Below, piece by piece: positions 1 to 6,451 of a stretch of 17,023 bases of DNA. The translations under genes were made by a program, and so were the position numbers. This DNA is from an uncultured Gemmatimonadota bacterium (GTDB lineage: Bacteria > Gemmatimonadota > Gemmatimonadetes > Gemmatimonadales > Gemmatimonadaceae). The stretch spans positions 1 to 17,023 of the forward strand of contig CAMLDY010000051.1 in NCBI GenBank assembly GCA_946478895.1, in the 5' to 3' direction. Every line of letters starts with the position of its first letter. Position 1 is the first letter of the stretch. The notes below the pieces were generated by a model. It saw only the letters and a list, made by a program, of their open reading frames with translations. It ran no database searches and was not told where the DNA came from.

Positions 1-2
1 CC

Positions 3-704
3 CACAATCTGTTCGACAGTGTTTCACCGGCATCATGGGGCGCGTTCGCGCCGGTTTGGTCGATCCTCCACGTTCCGGGTTTTGCGATTCCCGGCAAGCT
101 GCTGATCGCCTACCCTCTCATCCCCTGGGTCGCGGTGATGGCGCTCGGCTGGTCGTTCGCGGAGGTCTACAAGTGGGACGCAGTGCGCCGGCGCAAATTC
201 CTTCTCGTCACCGGCGCGATCGTGACCGTGCTGTTCATCGTCGTGCGCGCGATCAACAAGTACGGCGACCCGTTGCCGTGGACTCCGCAACGCACATCAG
301 CGCTGACGGTCTCGTCATTCCTCAACGCGCGAAAGTATCCGCCGTCGCTCGACTTTCTGCTGATGACCCTCGGCCCGATCTTCATCGCGCTCGCCGTCAC
401 CGAGCACGCGCGCGGCAGATTCGCCCGCTGGATCTCGGTATTCGGCAAGGTGCCGATGTTCTACTACGTCGTGCACATCTTCGTCCTGCACGCATTCGCG
501 GTGATCTTCGCGTTCATCCAGGGCGGCGAGCTGCACCAGATGAACGTCGTGACCGATGCCGCGTCGATCCCGGCGTGGTACGGCGTGTCGTTGCCCGGCG
601 TCTACCTCGCGTGGGCGATCGTGGTGCTCACCATGTACCCGCTGTGCCGCTGGTTCGCGCGCATCAAGCGCGAGCGCGACGATTGGTGGTTGAGCTACCT
701 GTAA
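3..704 (+). CDS. DUF1624 / heparan-alpha-glucosaminide N-acetyltransferase-like membrane protein, 3' part
   Basis: The gene enters from the left edge, and 233 residues are readable in frame from base 3 to the TAA at 702-704. Several hydrophobic segments are visible: YPLIPWVAVMALGWSF, then FLLVTGAIVTVLFIVV, then a segment around FLLMTLGPIFIALAVT, then VPMFYYVVHIFVLHAFAVIF, and a last one near YLAWAIVVLTMYPL. The YPLIPW segment and the FGKVPMFYYVVHIFVLH segment match what I know of the C-terminal half of DUF1624 (HGSNAT catalytic-like, YeiB-related) proteins. These are multi-pass inner-membrane proteins thought to move acyl groups across the membrane. The substrate here cannot be told. The N-terminal half, which would carry the usual catalytic His region, lies outside the window. 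It converges on the galM gene 193 bp downstream, and no clear terminator is seen between them. Confidence 0.8.
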   Translation, partial: HNLFDSVSPASWGAFAPVWSILHVPGFAIPGKLLIAYPLIPWVAVMALGWSFAEVYKWDAVRRRKFLLVTGAIVTVLFIVVRAINKYGDPLPWTPQRTSALTVSSFLNARKYPPSLDFLLMTLGPIFIALAVTEHARGRFARWISVFGKVPMFYYVVHIFVLHAFAVIFAFIQGGELHQMNVVTDAASIPAWYGVSLPGVYLAWAIVVLTMYPLCRWFARIKRERDDWWLSYL

Positions 705-897
705 GGCGCTATCGACTGGCGATCCCCGGGTGACGGCGAATCGAGGTTCGCAAGATGTTAAACGGTCTCATTAGCCGTCTCACCCAGAATGAATGACAAG
801 CTGCGAGCAGCATCCTGACAAAGCTTAACGCTGCGTGCTTGTGTTTTGTGGATGCCCGTCAGCACCAGGATCGATTCCCCGCTTTCCCCCGTGCGAG

Positions 898-1950
898 CTA
901 ATCGTCGCGCTGAGCGCCGAATGCGAAGACGGTGCGCGAGCTCAGCTCTTCGCCCGGCCGCAGGATCGTCGACGGAAACTCTGGATGATTCGGTGAATCG
1001 GGGAAGTGCTGGGTCTCCAGGCAAAACGCGCATCGAGCACCATACGCGTGGCCGCCCTTGCCGCGGATACTTCCGTCGAGCGAATTCCCGGAGTAGAACT
1101 GGACACCCGGCTCGGTGGTGTAGACCTCCATGATCCGTCCGCTGTCAGGCTCCGCGACGTGAGCGACGTGCATCAGGCCCGGCTCGGTGCGATTGAGAAC
1201 GAAGTTGTGATCGAAGCCGTTGCCGTTGCGTAGCTGTTCGTCATCGACATCGATGCGCGCGCCGATGCGCGTCGGCAGCCGCAGATCGAACGGCGTCCCT
1301 TCCACGCTCGCCAGCTCGCCGGTCGGGATCTTCGTTGCATCGATCGGCGTGTAGCGATCGGCACTCAGCGTGATGAGATGATTGAGCACGTCGCGCCGGG
1401 CATCGCCGGTGAGATTGAAATAGGAATGCTGGCTGAGATTGACGGGCGTCGGCTTCGTAGTCGTCGCGTGGTATTCCACCGACAGCTCGTTGTCATCGCT
1501 CAGGGTGTAAATGACGCGCGCAATCAGCTCGCCGGGGAATCCCTGGTCGCCGTCCGGACTGGTGTGGGAGAGCTCGAGAACATCGTCGCCCTTCCGCGGC
1601 TTTACATCCCACACGACCTTGTCGAAGCCACGATCACCGCCGTGCAGGGTGTTGGGCGGATCGTTGATCGGCAGCTGGTACGTTTTGCCGTCGAGAACAA
1701 ATCGTCCGTTGGCGATGCGATTGGCAAAGCGGCCGACGACGGCCCCGAAGTACGGCGACCGCTGCACGTATCCATCGAGATCATCGAAGCCGAGCACGAT
1801 GTCGGCGTACTGGCCATCGCTGTCGGGGGTGCGGAGCGAGGTGATGATCGCCCCGTAGCTGATCACGCGCGCCTCGAGGCCGCGGTTATTGCGAAGGGTG
1901 TAGATCTCGACGGGAGTTCCGTCCGCCAATTCCCCGAACGGCGCGCTCAT
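898..1950 (-). CDS. galM: Aldose 1-epimerase (galactose mutarotase)
   Basis: The 350-aa protein has the family's usual length and covers the whole beta-sandwich mutarotase fold. It interconverts alpha and beta anomers of hexoses in the cytoplasm (no signal peptide is seen). Landmarks in order are GRFANRIANGRF (73-84), NTLHGG with catalytic-type His103, NLSQHSYFNLTG with His175, GFDHNFVL (245-252), and CLETQHFPDSPNH (310-322) with the general-base Glu312. These correspond to the two His and one Glu of characterised GalM enzymes, so it should be active. The ATG at 1950 overlaps the TGA of the upstream GNAT gene (ATGA, 1947-1950), so the two are co-transcribed and probably translationally coupled. 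No other galactose (Leloir) genes are nearby, so the physiological sugar is open. Confidence 0.95.
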   Translation of the reverse strand: MSAPFGELADGTPVEIYTLRNNRGLEARVISYGAIITSLRTPDSDGQYADIVLGFDDLDGYVQRSPYFGAVVGRFANRIANGRFVLDGKTYQLPINDPPNTLHGGDRGFDKVVWDVKPRKGDDVLELSHTSPDGDQGFPGELIARVIYTLSDDNELSVEYHATTTKPTPVNLSQHSYFNLTGDARRDVLNHLITLSADRYTPIDATKIPTGELASVEGTPFDLRLPTRIGARIDVDDEQLRNGNGFDHNFVLNRTEPGLMHVAHVAEPDSGRIMEVYTTEPGVQFYSGNSLDGSIRGKGGHAYGARCAFCLETQHFPDSPNHPEFPSTILRPGEELSSRTVFAFGAQRDD

Positions 1951-2486
1951 CTGGCGCGGCGGCGCTGGCTCTCCTCGAACGTGACTGCGGAGATCTCGTA
2001 CGCGAGACGCGGCCGGCCGGCGGCGTCAATCCGTGGCGCGATGACGACGCCGCCGATTTTCTCGACGGCGCGGCGCGAGCGGGTGTTGTGCTCGCCGATC
2101 AGGAAGACGACGCGGTTCACGAACTTGAACGCGTGGCGGAGCATCTGCTGCTTCATGTCGGCATTGTAGCGGCCGCCCCAGCAGCGTCGCGCGAGGAAGG
2201 TCCAGCCAATCTCGATCTCGCTCGCGCCGGCGTCGTAGCCGAAATACCGTGACGATCCGATGACCGTGCCATGCTTCTTGTCCAGGGCAATCAACGCGCC
2301 GCCGGATTGAATGCCCTCGTTGAAGAAGGCGCGGAATACGTCCGGTTTGTACCGATCGGACGCGGGGTGCTGCTCCCAGATCAACGGGTCGGAGGCGACG
2401 GCGTAAAGCGCATCGAAGTCGTCGTTGCGGAGAGGCCGAAGATCGACGAGCGCGCCGCAGAGGGTCGGTTGGAGATCGAAGGTCAT
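1947..2486 (-). CDS. GNAT-family N-acetyltransferase (RimJ/RimL-like)
   Basis: This is a 179-aa protein starting MTFDLQPTL. It has an Acetyltransf_3-type fold: an N-terminal LRPLRNDDFDALYAVASDP segment, a central EIEIGWTFLARRCWGG strand-helix region (90-105) with the acetyl-CoA site, and the C-terminal IGEHNTRSRRAVEKIGG (130-146) typical of RimJ/RimL-type enzymes that acetylate amino groups. The substrate is unknown. The frame is open to an ATG at 2618, but that 44-residue extension would be translated from the purine-rich repeat and the 2568-2605 hairpin and has no family counterpart, so the ATG at 2486 is preferred. No strong Shine-Dalgarno is seen before either start. It is the first gene of a two-gene unit with galM (ATGA overlap) and is divergent from the lipoprotein gene. 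Confidence 0.88.
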   Translation of the reverse strand: MTFDLQPTLCGALVDLRPLRNDDFDALYAVASDPLIWEQHPASDRYKPDVFRAFFNEGIQSGGALIALDKKHGTVIGSSRYFGYDAGASEIEIGWTFLARRCWGGRYNADMKQQMLRHAFKFVNRVVFLIGEHNTRSRRAVEKIGGVVIAPRIDAAGRPRLAYEISAVTFEESQRRRAR

Positions 2487-2545
2487 CACGTCTTCACAGA
2501 TGAAACCAACTGCGAGAAGAGTAAGGTAGTAGCGCCGAGGTGATA

Positions 2546-2564
2546 GGGAGGAGGGGAGGAGGGT
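2546..2564 (+). repeat. 19-bp purine-rich repeat, copy 1
   Basis: The sequence gggaggaggggaggagggt occurs here and, identically, at 5388-5406, both times between genes and on the same strand. It is built of G runs separated by AGGA or A, so a two-layer G-quadruplex on the plus strand is conceivable. It lies in the divergent region between the GNAT and lipoprotein genes. Its function is unknown. Confidence 0.75.
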
Positions 2565-2567
2565 TAC

Positions 2568-2605
2568 CGAGGGCGTCCCCTTTTTTGGGGACAGCGGCGC
2601 CCTCG
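2568..2605. promoter_or_regulatory. GC-rich hairpin in divergent intergenic region
   Basis: The arms cgagggcg (2568-2575) and cgccctcg (2598-2605) are perfectly complementary. Inside them, tcccc (2576-2580) pairs with gggga (2587-2591) around a six-T loop, and cagcgg (2592-2597) is bulged out. The hairpin lies about 80 bp upstream of the chosen GNAT start and 52 bp upstream of the lipoprotein ATG. It is therefore in a promoter or leader position rather than at a gene end. It could be a regulatory leader structure or a remnant of a dispersed palindrome; the sequence does not decide. Confidence 0.45.
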
Positions 2606-2657
2606 ATCCACCGATCATCGTACTGCGTCACCCTTTCACCCTTGACCAGTACAACTG

Positions 2658-3461
2658 ATGATCCGCTTCTCTCGCTCCTTGTGCGTAGTCGCACTCCTTG
2701 TCCTCGGCGCCTGCTCCACCGACGCGCTCACCTCCATCCACGGCAATCGACTTTACGGCACACCCGTCGCGGTCGGTAACGGCACCGCTCGCACCTATAT
2801 CGTCCTCGGCGATAAATCGACCACCGCTCCAACCGAGATCGGCATCGCCCTCGACGAGAAAGCGCTCGACGGCCTGCCGACCGAGGGAATGTTTCCTTAC
2901 GTCCTGAATTTTCCGCCACTCAGTCCGGCACCGTACACGTTCGCCGAGCTCGACTGGAATCCGCAGGGCCACGTGCCGCCGGGCGTCTATACGTTCCCGC
3001 ACTTCGACTTCCATTTCTACACGATCTCGCTCGATGAGCGGAATTCCATCGTGCCGACCGACCCGCAGTTCGCCACCAAGGCGCGCAACGTTCCGACCGG
3101 CGATGCCGTGCCCCAGTTCTACGTCGTGCCCGGCGATCCCGCCGAGGTTGCGGTGCCACAGATGGGAGTCCACTGGTCTGACGTTCGCTCCCCGGAGCTG
3201 CAGGGAATTTTGGGGCATCCCGAGAACTATCAGCAGTTCACCAGGACCTTCATCTACGGCTCGTGGGACGGCCGCTTCACTTTCATGGAGCCGATGGTGA
3301 CGCGCGACTATCTGCTGACTCACCCCGACGACGTGACCGACATTCCCGTGCCGGCGACCTATCCGCAGCCGGGCTATTATCCGACGCAGTATCGAGTGAC
3401 TTACGATGCCCAGGCGAAGGAGTACCGCATCGCGCTGACGGGATTGGTGTCGCGGCAGTAA
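2658..3461 (+). CDS. Secreted lipoprotein, DUF5602/TTHB210-like
   Basis: The protein has 267 aa. Residues 1-19 form a type II signal peptide: MIRFSRS, a hydrophobic core, then the lipobox LGAC with Cys19 as the lipidation site. The mature part has PHFDFHFY (114-121), QMGVHW (168-173) and RTFIYGSWDGRFTFMEPMVT (196-215). The closely spaced His/Asp residues suggest a metal site. From memory, this order of motifs resembles the DUF5602 family, whose structural example is Thermus TTHB210, a protein under sigma-E control. That assignment is moderately sure and the biochemical role is unknown. No Shine-Dalgarno precedes the ATG. It is the only plus-strand gene here; it diverges from the GNAT-galM unit and ends 17 bp from the convergent LuxR gene. 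Confidence 0.85.
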   Translation: MIRFSRSLCVVALLVLGACSTDALTSIHGNRLYGTPVAVGNGTARTYIVLGDKSTTAPTEIGIALDEKALDGLPTEGMFPYVLNFPPLSPAPYTFAELDWNPQGHVPPGVYTFPHFDFHFYTISLDERNSIVPTDPQFATKARNVPTGDAVPQFYVVPGDPAEVAVPQMGVHWSDVRSPELQGILGHPENYQQFTRTFIYGSWDGRFTFMEPMVTRDYLLTHPDDVTDIPVPATYPQPGYYPTQYRVTYDAQAKEYRIALTGLVSRQ

Positions 3462-3478
3462 TCGGGCTTCGCGAAGTA

Positions 3479-4588
3479 CTAGACGGCGATTTGCCGGCGC
3501 TCGCGGCGGACAGCTTCACCGATGGTTGGCTTCTCCGCCTTGAGCGCCGGCGCGTAGCCGTCGAAGAACAGTCTCGCAATCAGCGCCTTCCTGCCTCGGA
3601 CTCCGATCTTGTCGCACGCGCGCTGGATGTGCTCGGTGACTGTGTGCGGCGAAAGCTTCAGCGATTCGGCAATCGATTTGGTCGCTTCGCCGCGCGCGAC
3701 CGCCGCAACGACTTCGCGCTCGCGCGGCGACAGGGCGTAGAGCCCGGTCAGAATCGTCGCGATCTCCTGCGGCAGCGCCGGCCGGATGACGACGACGACC
3801 GCGCTCTCGCCTGACGCATCGGGCTCGGCGAGCGAGGCGCGCAGCGAGTACCATCGTCCGGACCGCCCGCGTCCGCGCAGCTGGCGCTCGAATCCCCGCT
3901 CGTCCGGTCTGGTGCGGACTTCGCGCGCCAGGCCGAGGATCGACAGTGGAACATCCTCCGGCAGCTTGAGCCCAATGTCGCGCAGATCCTCCAGCCACTT
4001 CGTGGCGACGGGGGTCTGAAGGATCGGGCGATCGCGGCGATCGAGCACGAGCACGCCGGCCGCGGTATCGCGGTCGTCGACGGTGTCGGCAATTCCACGG
4101 TCGACGAGCGCGGCGGACTGGAGTCCACGCGCAAGGTGCGGCGCCAGTCGATTGAGAAACGCGTATTCGCGGCTGCGTGCGGCGGAGGACTCGCTGCCTC
4201 GCATCAGGCACCACGTGCCCCACAGTCTACCGGCGGCGGCGATGGATACGTGAAACTGCTGCCGAATCCCATACTCGCGGAGCGCCGCGTTCGTCGCCGC
4301 GGATTGCTCCGCCATCGAGAAGACGTTGCGCCCGCGTCGCGGCATGTCGATCGCCATGCGCGCCAGCGCCGTCGGGTAAAGCATCTCGATATAGACTCGC
4401 CCCAGCGGGCCCGGGACCCCGTCGGCGACGGTGTGGCTGACGAGGCCGGTGTCCGGGTCGCAGGTGCTGAACGCCTGCGCGTCAAACGGGATGACGCTCG
4501 AGACGCGATTGGCGACCTCGCGGCGGAGGCTGACTGAGTCTAGGCCGGCGTAGCACGCGCGGCGGGCGGAATTGAAGGCTGCGTCCAT
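3479..4588 (-). CDS. LuxR-type transcriptional regulator with GAF/PAS-like N-terminus
   Basis: The protein has 369 aa. The C-terminal LuxR/GerE helix-turn-helix spans about 284-343 (LYALSPREREVVAAVARGEA, then SIAESLKLSPHTVTEHIQRA), with the conserved SPREREV start and the recognition helix SPHTVTEHIQ. It has no response-regulator receiver domain. Residues 20-165 look like a GAF-type sensor fold, including FHVSIAAAGRLWGTWCLMRG (112-131). Residues 175-270 look PAS-like (GVLVLDRRDRPILQTP, then RWYSLRASLAEP). The ligand is unknown. About 25 residues (345-369, rich in Arg and Lys) follow the HTH. It is divergently transcribed from the PAS gene at 4737, so it may regulate that gene or itself from the shared 148-bp region. 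Confidence 0.9.
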   Translation of the reverse strand: MDAAFNSARRACYAGLDSVSLRREVANRVSSVIPFDAQAFSTCDPDTGLVSHTVADGVPGPLGRVYIEMLYPTALARMAIDMPRRGRNVFSMAEQSAATNAALREYGIRQQFHVSIAAAGRLWGTWCLMRGSESSAARSREYAFLNRLAPHLARGLQSAALVDRGIADTVDDRDTAAGVLVLDRRDRPILQTPVATKWLEDLRDIGLKLPEDVPLSILGLAREVRTRPDERGFERQLRGRGRSGRWYSLRASLAEPDASGESAVVVVIRPALPQEIATILTGLYALSPREREVVAAVARGEATKSIAESLKLSPHTVTEHIQRACDKIGVRGRKALIARLFFDGYAPALKAEKPTIGEAVRRERRQIAV

Positions 4589-4710
4589 GTCGTAGTTCGA
4601 GACCTTACTGTTTTCGCGGTCGCTATTTGACCCTATACGAGCTCAAGAGATTTTCCTATCGGCATTCCCCCCGACCCGGGGCGCTACCAAACCGTCCGGA
4701 TGATCGTCAT

Positions 4711-4728
4711 AGGTACATCATCCTACCT
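4711..4728. promoter_or_regulatory. Small inverted repeat, candidate operator
   Basis: aggta (4711-4715) and tacct (4724-4728) form a perfect 5-8-5 inverted repeat between the LuxR and PAS genes, 8 bp before the PAS GTG start. LuxR-type HTH dimers bind two-fold symmetric sites of about this size, so it is a possible operator. Five-base arms can arise by chance, hence the low confidence. Confidence 0.2.
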
Positions 4729-4736
4729 CTCAAAAA

Positions 4737-5333
4737 GTGTCCAATCAGCAAACCTCGGGTGCCGAGCCGCAGCTCGGCCGCATCGAGGAGCGGTTCTTCG
4801 ATCTGTCGATCGACATGCTGTGCTTTCTCGACTTCAGCGGCTACTTCAAGCGGCTCAATCCTGCGTGGGAACGCACCCTGGGCTTTACGACAGAGGAGCT
4901 CATGTCGCGGCCGTTCATCGAGTTCGTTCATCCCGACGATCGCGAGCGCACGCTCAATCAGAACGCCTCGGTGAGGGGAGGCGGCCAGGCCCTCAACTTC
5001 GAGAACCGCTACCTGTGTAAGAACGGCACCTACCGCTGGCTTCGCTGGAACGCGACGCCGGATTCCGGCGCGCGGGTGATCTACTCGGTGGCGCGCGACG
5101 TCACCGCGGCGAAGGAAGCCGAAGAGGAGCGCGAGCGTCTGGTGCGCGAGCTACAGGACGCCCTCGCCGAGGTGAGGACGCTTCAGGAGATCCTGCCGAT
5201 CTGCTCGTACTGCCGGAAGATCCGCGACGACGAGAACTACTGGCACACCGTCGAAGGGTACATCTCGACCCATACGGACTCGAAGTTCAGCCACAGTATC
5301 TGCCCGAGCTGCCTGCATAGTCACTTTGGGTGA
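4737..5333 (+). CDS. PAS-domain sensor protein with C-terminal Cys-pair motif
   Basis: The protein has 198 aa from a GTG start; no in-frame ATG precedes it closely. A PAS_3-type domain covers about 17-123 (FFDLSIDMLCFLDFSGYFKR at the start, EFVHPDDRERTL at 62-73, and the PAC end YRWLRWNATPDSGARVIYSV at 99-118). A short coiled coil of Glu, Arg and Leu follows (about 124-152). The tail has ILPICSYCRKIRDDENYW and FSHSICPSC, with Cys156/Cys159 and Cys189/Cys192. These are well placed for one zinc or for redox sensing. This tail is known at the end of many PAS and response-regulator proteins, but its function is unclear to me. There is no kinase, GGDEF or DNA-binding output, so it presumably acts through a partner. 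The divergent LuxR protein is the obvious candidate by position. Confidence 0.88.
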   Translation: MSNQQTSGAEPQLGRIEERFFDLSIDMLCFLDFSGYFKRLNPAWERTLGFTTEELMSRPFIEFVHPDDRERTLNQNASVRGGGQALNFENRYLCKNGTYRWLRWNATPDSGARVIYSVARDVTAAKEAEEERERLVRELQDALAEVRTLQEILPICSYCRKIRDDENYWHTVEGYISTHTDSKFSHSICPSCLHSHFG

Positions 5334-5387
5334 GCCCTAATGCGGCAAGAAAAGCGAACTGATTAAGGTGGAGGGTGCGAGGTAACC

Positions 5388-5406
5388 GGGAGGAGGGGAG
5401 GAGGGT
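5388..5406 (+). repeat. 19-bp purine-rich repeat, copy 2
   Basis: This is identical to 2546-2564 and in the same orientation, 2.8 kb away. It sits between the convergent PAS and yedK genes. A ggtaacc heptamer lies just upstream here (5381-5387), and ggttacc lies at the downstream edge of the first copy (2562-2568), so the shared unit may be longer and rearranged. Confidence 0.75.
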
Positions 5407-5434
5407 GCGGGCGGTATAGTGATGTCCGCACCCT
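5402..5434. terminator. Hairpin between convergent genes, possible bidirectional terminator
   Basis: agggtgcgg (5402-5410) and ccgcaccct (5426-5434) form a perfect 9-bp stem with a 15-base loop. It lies in the 108-bp gap between the PAS stop at 5333 and the yedK stop at 5442. The position suits a bidirectional transcription end, but there is no U tract on either side. It could instead be a Rho-linked pause or RNA-stability stem. Confidence 0.4.
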
Positions 5435-5441
5435 TCGCCGC

Positions 5442-6182
5442 TCAAAGATCGAGAGTCAGCTCGATGTCTTCCTTCGGCTGGGTGAGCTCGAGGCATTCCG
5501 CCGAGTCGTTCCGCGGATTGTTGACCAGCGTCGAGATGGGGTAGTACTCGAGCTCCTCGTCCGAATGTGCCGCTGATTTCTGAAGCAGATCGAGTTGTCC
5601 GGATTTCCGCGCCGGATCAATCCACTCCCCGTACGAATCGGGCGAAAGAATCACCGCCATTCGGTCGTGAAACTGCCGGTACCATTCGTCGGCATCCTTC
5701 ACGATGACAGTGCATGACCACAGCTCCTCTCCCGCCGATCCGTCGCGCCAACGGCTCCAGAGACCGGCCATCGCGAACGGAGCGCGGTCGCGGCGGCGAA
5801 TGAGGTGCGGGACGCGCTTCTTCTTCGTCCGCCCCACCCACTCGATGATTCCATCGACGACGACGAGACACCGCTGGCTCCGCCACGATTGCTGAAACGT
5901 CGGCGCCGTCGCCACCGTCTCGATCCGCGCGTTGAAGGTCGAGTACTGGGAGTCGAAAGCCACCACCTTGTCGCGGCTTTCGAGCTTGGACGGCACCAGA
6001 TTCCAGTGCATCGTCCGCAGCACCTTCTCCTTCAGAAACGGATCGAAGTAAACCGACGGAATGTCCTCGTGCGGGCTCAGGTTGTAGCGCGGCTTCCAGT
6101 CGCTGGGCACGAACTTTTTCGTGAAGCCGTAGAGCTTCTCCGTGATTCCATCAGGGTTAACCACCGTCGCGCGGCCGCACAT
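5442..6182 (-). CDS. yedK: SOS response-associated peptidase (SRAP) family protein, YedK/HMCES-like
   Basis: The 246-aa protein starts MCGR, so after Met removal Cys2 becomes the N-terminal nucleophile. In YedK and HMCES this residue makes a thiazolidine crosslink to abasic sites in single-stranded DNA. The start is thereby fixed at 6182. Other family residues are present: RYNLSP with Asn34, STFNARIET (81-89), DGIIEWV with Glu114, FHDRMAVIL with His172, and VNN near the C-terminus. The usual YEW around the Glu is IEW here, a mild change. Its length is that of the family, so it should be a working protector of abasic ssDNA sites. No SOS box was recognised upstream. It converges on the PAS gene and diverges from the ROK cassette across the MITE-like element. 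Confidence 0.95.
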   Translation of the reverse strand: MCGRATVVNPDGITEKLYGFTKKFVPSDWKPRYNLSPHEDIPSVYFDPFLKEKVLRTMHWNLVPSKLESRDKVVAFDSQYSTFNARIETVATAPTFQQSWRSQRCLVVVDGIIEWVGRTKKKRVPHLIRRRDRAPFAMAGLWSRWRDGSAGEELWSCTVIVKDADEWYRQFHDRMAVILSPDSYGEWIDPARKSGQLDLLQKSAAHSDEELEYYPISTLVNNPRNDSAECLELTQPKEDIELTLDL

Positions 6183-6225
6183 TCTCGAACCTTATGGCTA
6201 AATACTTTCGGCGTCTAGCTCGCGG

Positions 6226-6417
6226 CTCGTCGTCTGGCACCCCTAGTCAAAAAGGTGGCAGGTGGGAGAGGTGCACAGAGATGCACTGGTAGCAGTTGTT
6301 CTACTAGCCTTCTAGCTGTGTCACGCCACCATAGAATGCGCCGGATAAACTGATACCCGTGCTTCTGACCACGTCTCCGACCTGCCACCTTTGGGACTAT
6401 GGATGCCAGACGACGAG
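6226..6417. mobile_element. MITE-like element with about 47-bp imperfect terminal inverted repeats
   Basis: Bases 6226-6272 and 6371-6417 are inverted repeats that align without gaps at about 41 of 47 positions. They include the perfect blocks ctcgtcgtctggca (outer end) and aaaggtggcaggt (inner part). The element is 192 bp, has no coding capacity, and lies between yedK and the ROK gene. The 98-bp core holds a small gtgca/tgcac hairpin near 6271-6286. I could not find a convincing target-site duplication, so insertion is inferred from the repeat structure only. It could instead be a large regulatory cruciform for the two divergent genes. Confidence 0.6.
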
Positions 6418-6439
6418 GCGCGATCCATCCGTGAAGTCC

Positions 6440-6445
6440 TATATT
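6440..6445 (+). promoter_or_regulatory. Possible -10 box for the ROK cassette
   Basis: tatatt (6440-6445) differs from TATAAT at one position and ends 6 bases before the ROK ATG at 6452. Transcription would begin at or beside the start codon and give a leaderless mRNA, which agrees with the lack of a Shine-Dalgarno. No good -35 is seen at the right distance, and the MITE-like element ends about 22 bp upstream. Confidence 0.25.
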
Positions 6446-6451
6446 GTGCGG

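Noticed and set aside
35..733. Open frame of 232 codons at the left edge
   Set aside because: It overlaps the DUF1624 gene in another frame, is Arg-rich and has no membrane segments, whereas the frame from base 3 gives a coherent multi-pass membrane protein.
764..836. Short complementary stretches after the DUF1624 gene as a terminator
   Set aside because: acgg/ccgt and gctgc/gcagc stems are only 4 to 5 bp with no T tract, so they are not distinguishable from chance.
1378..2169. Plus-strand open frame of 263 codons opposite galM and GNAT
   Set aside because: It is antisense to two well-supported genes, and no family is recognised.
2487..2618. 44-residue N-terminal extension of the GNAT protein
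   Set aside because: It is translated from the purine-rich repeat and the hairpin and lies outside the GNAT fold.
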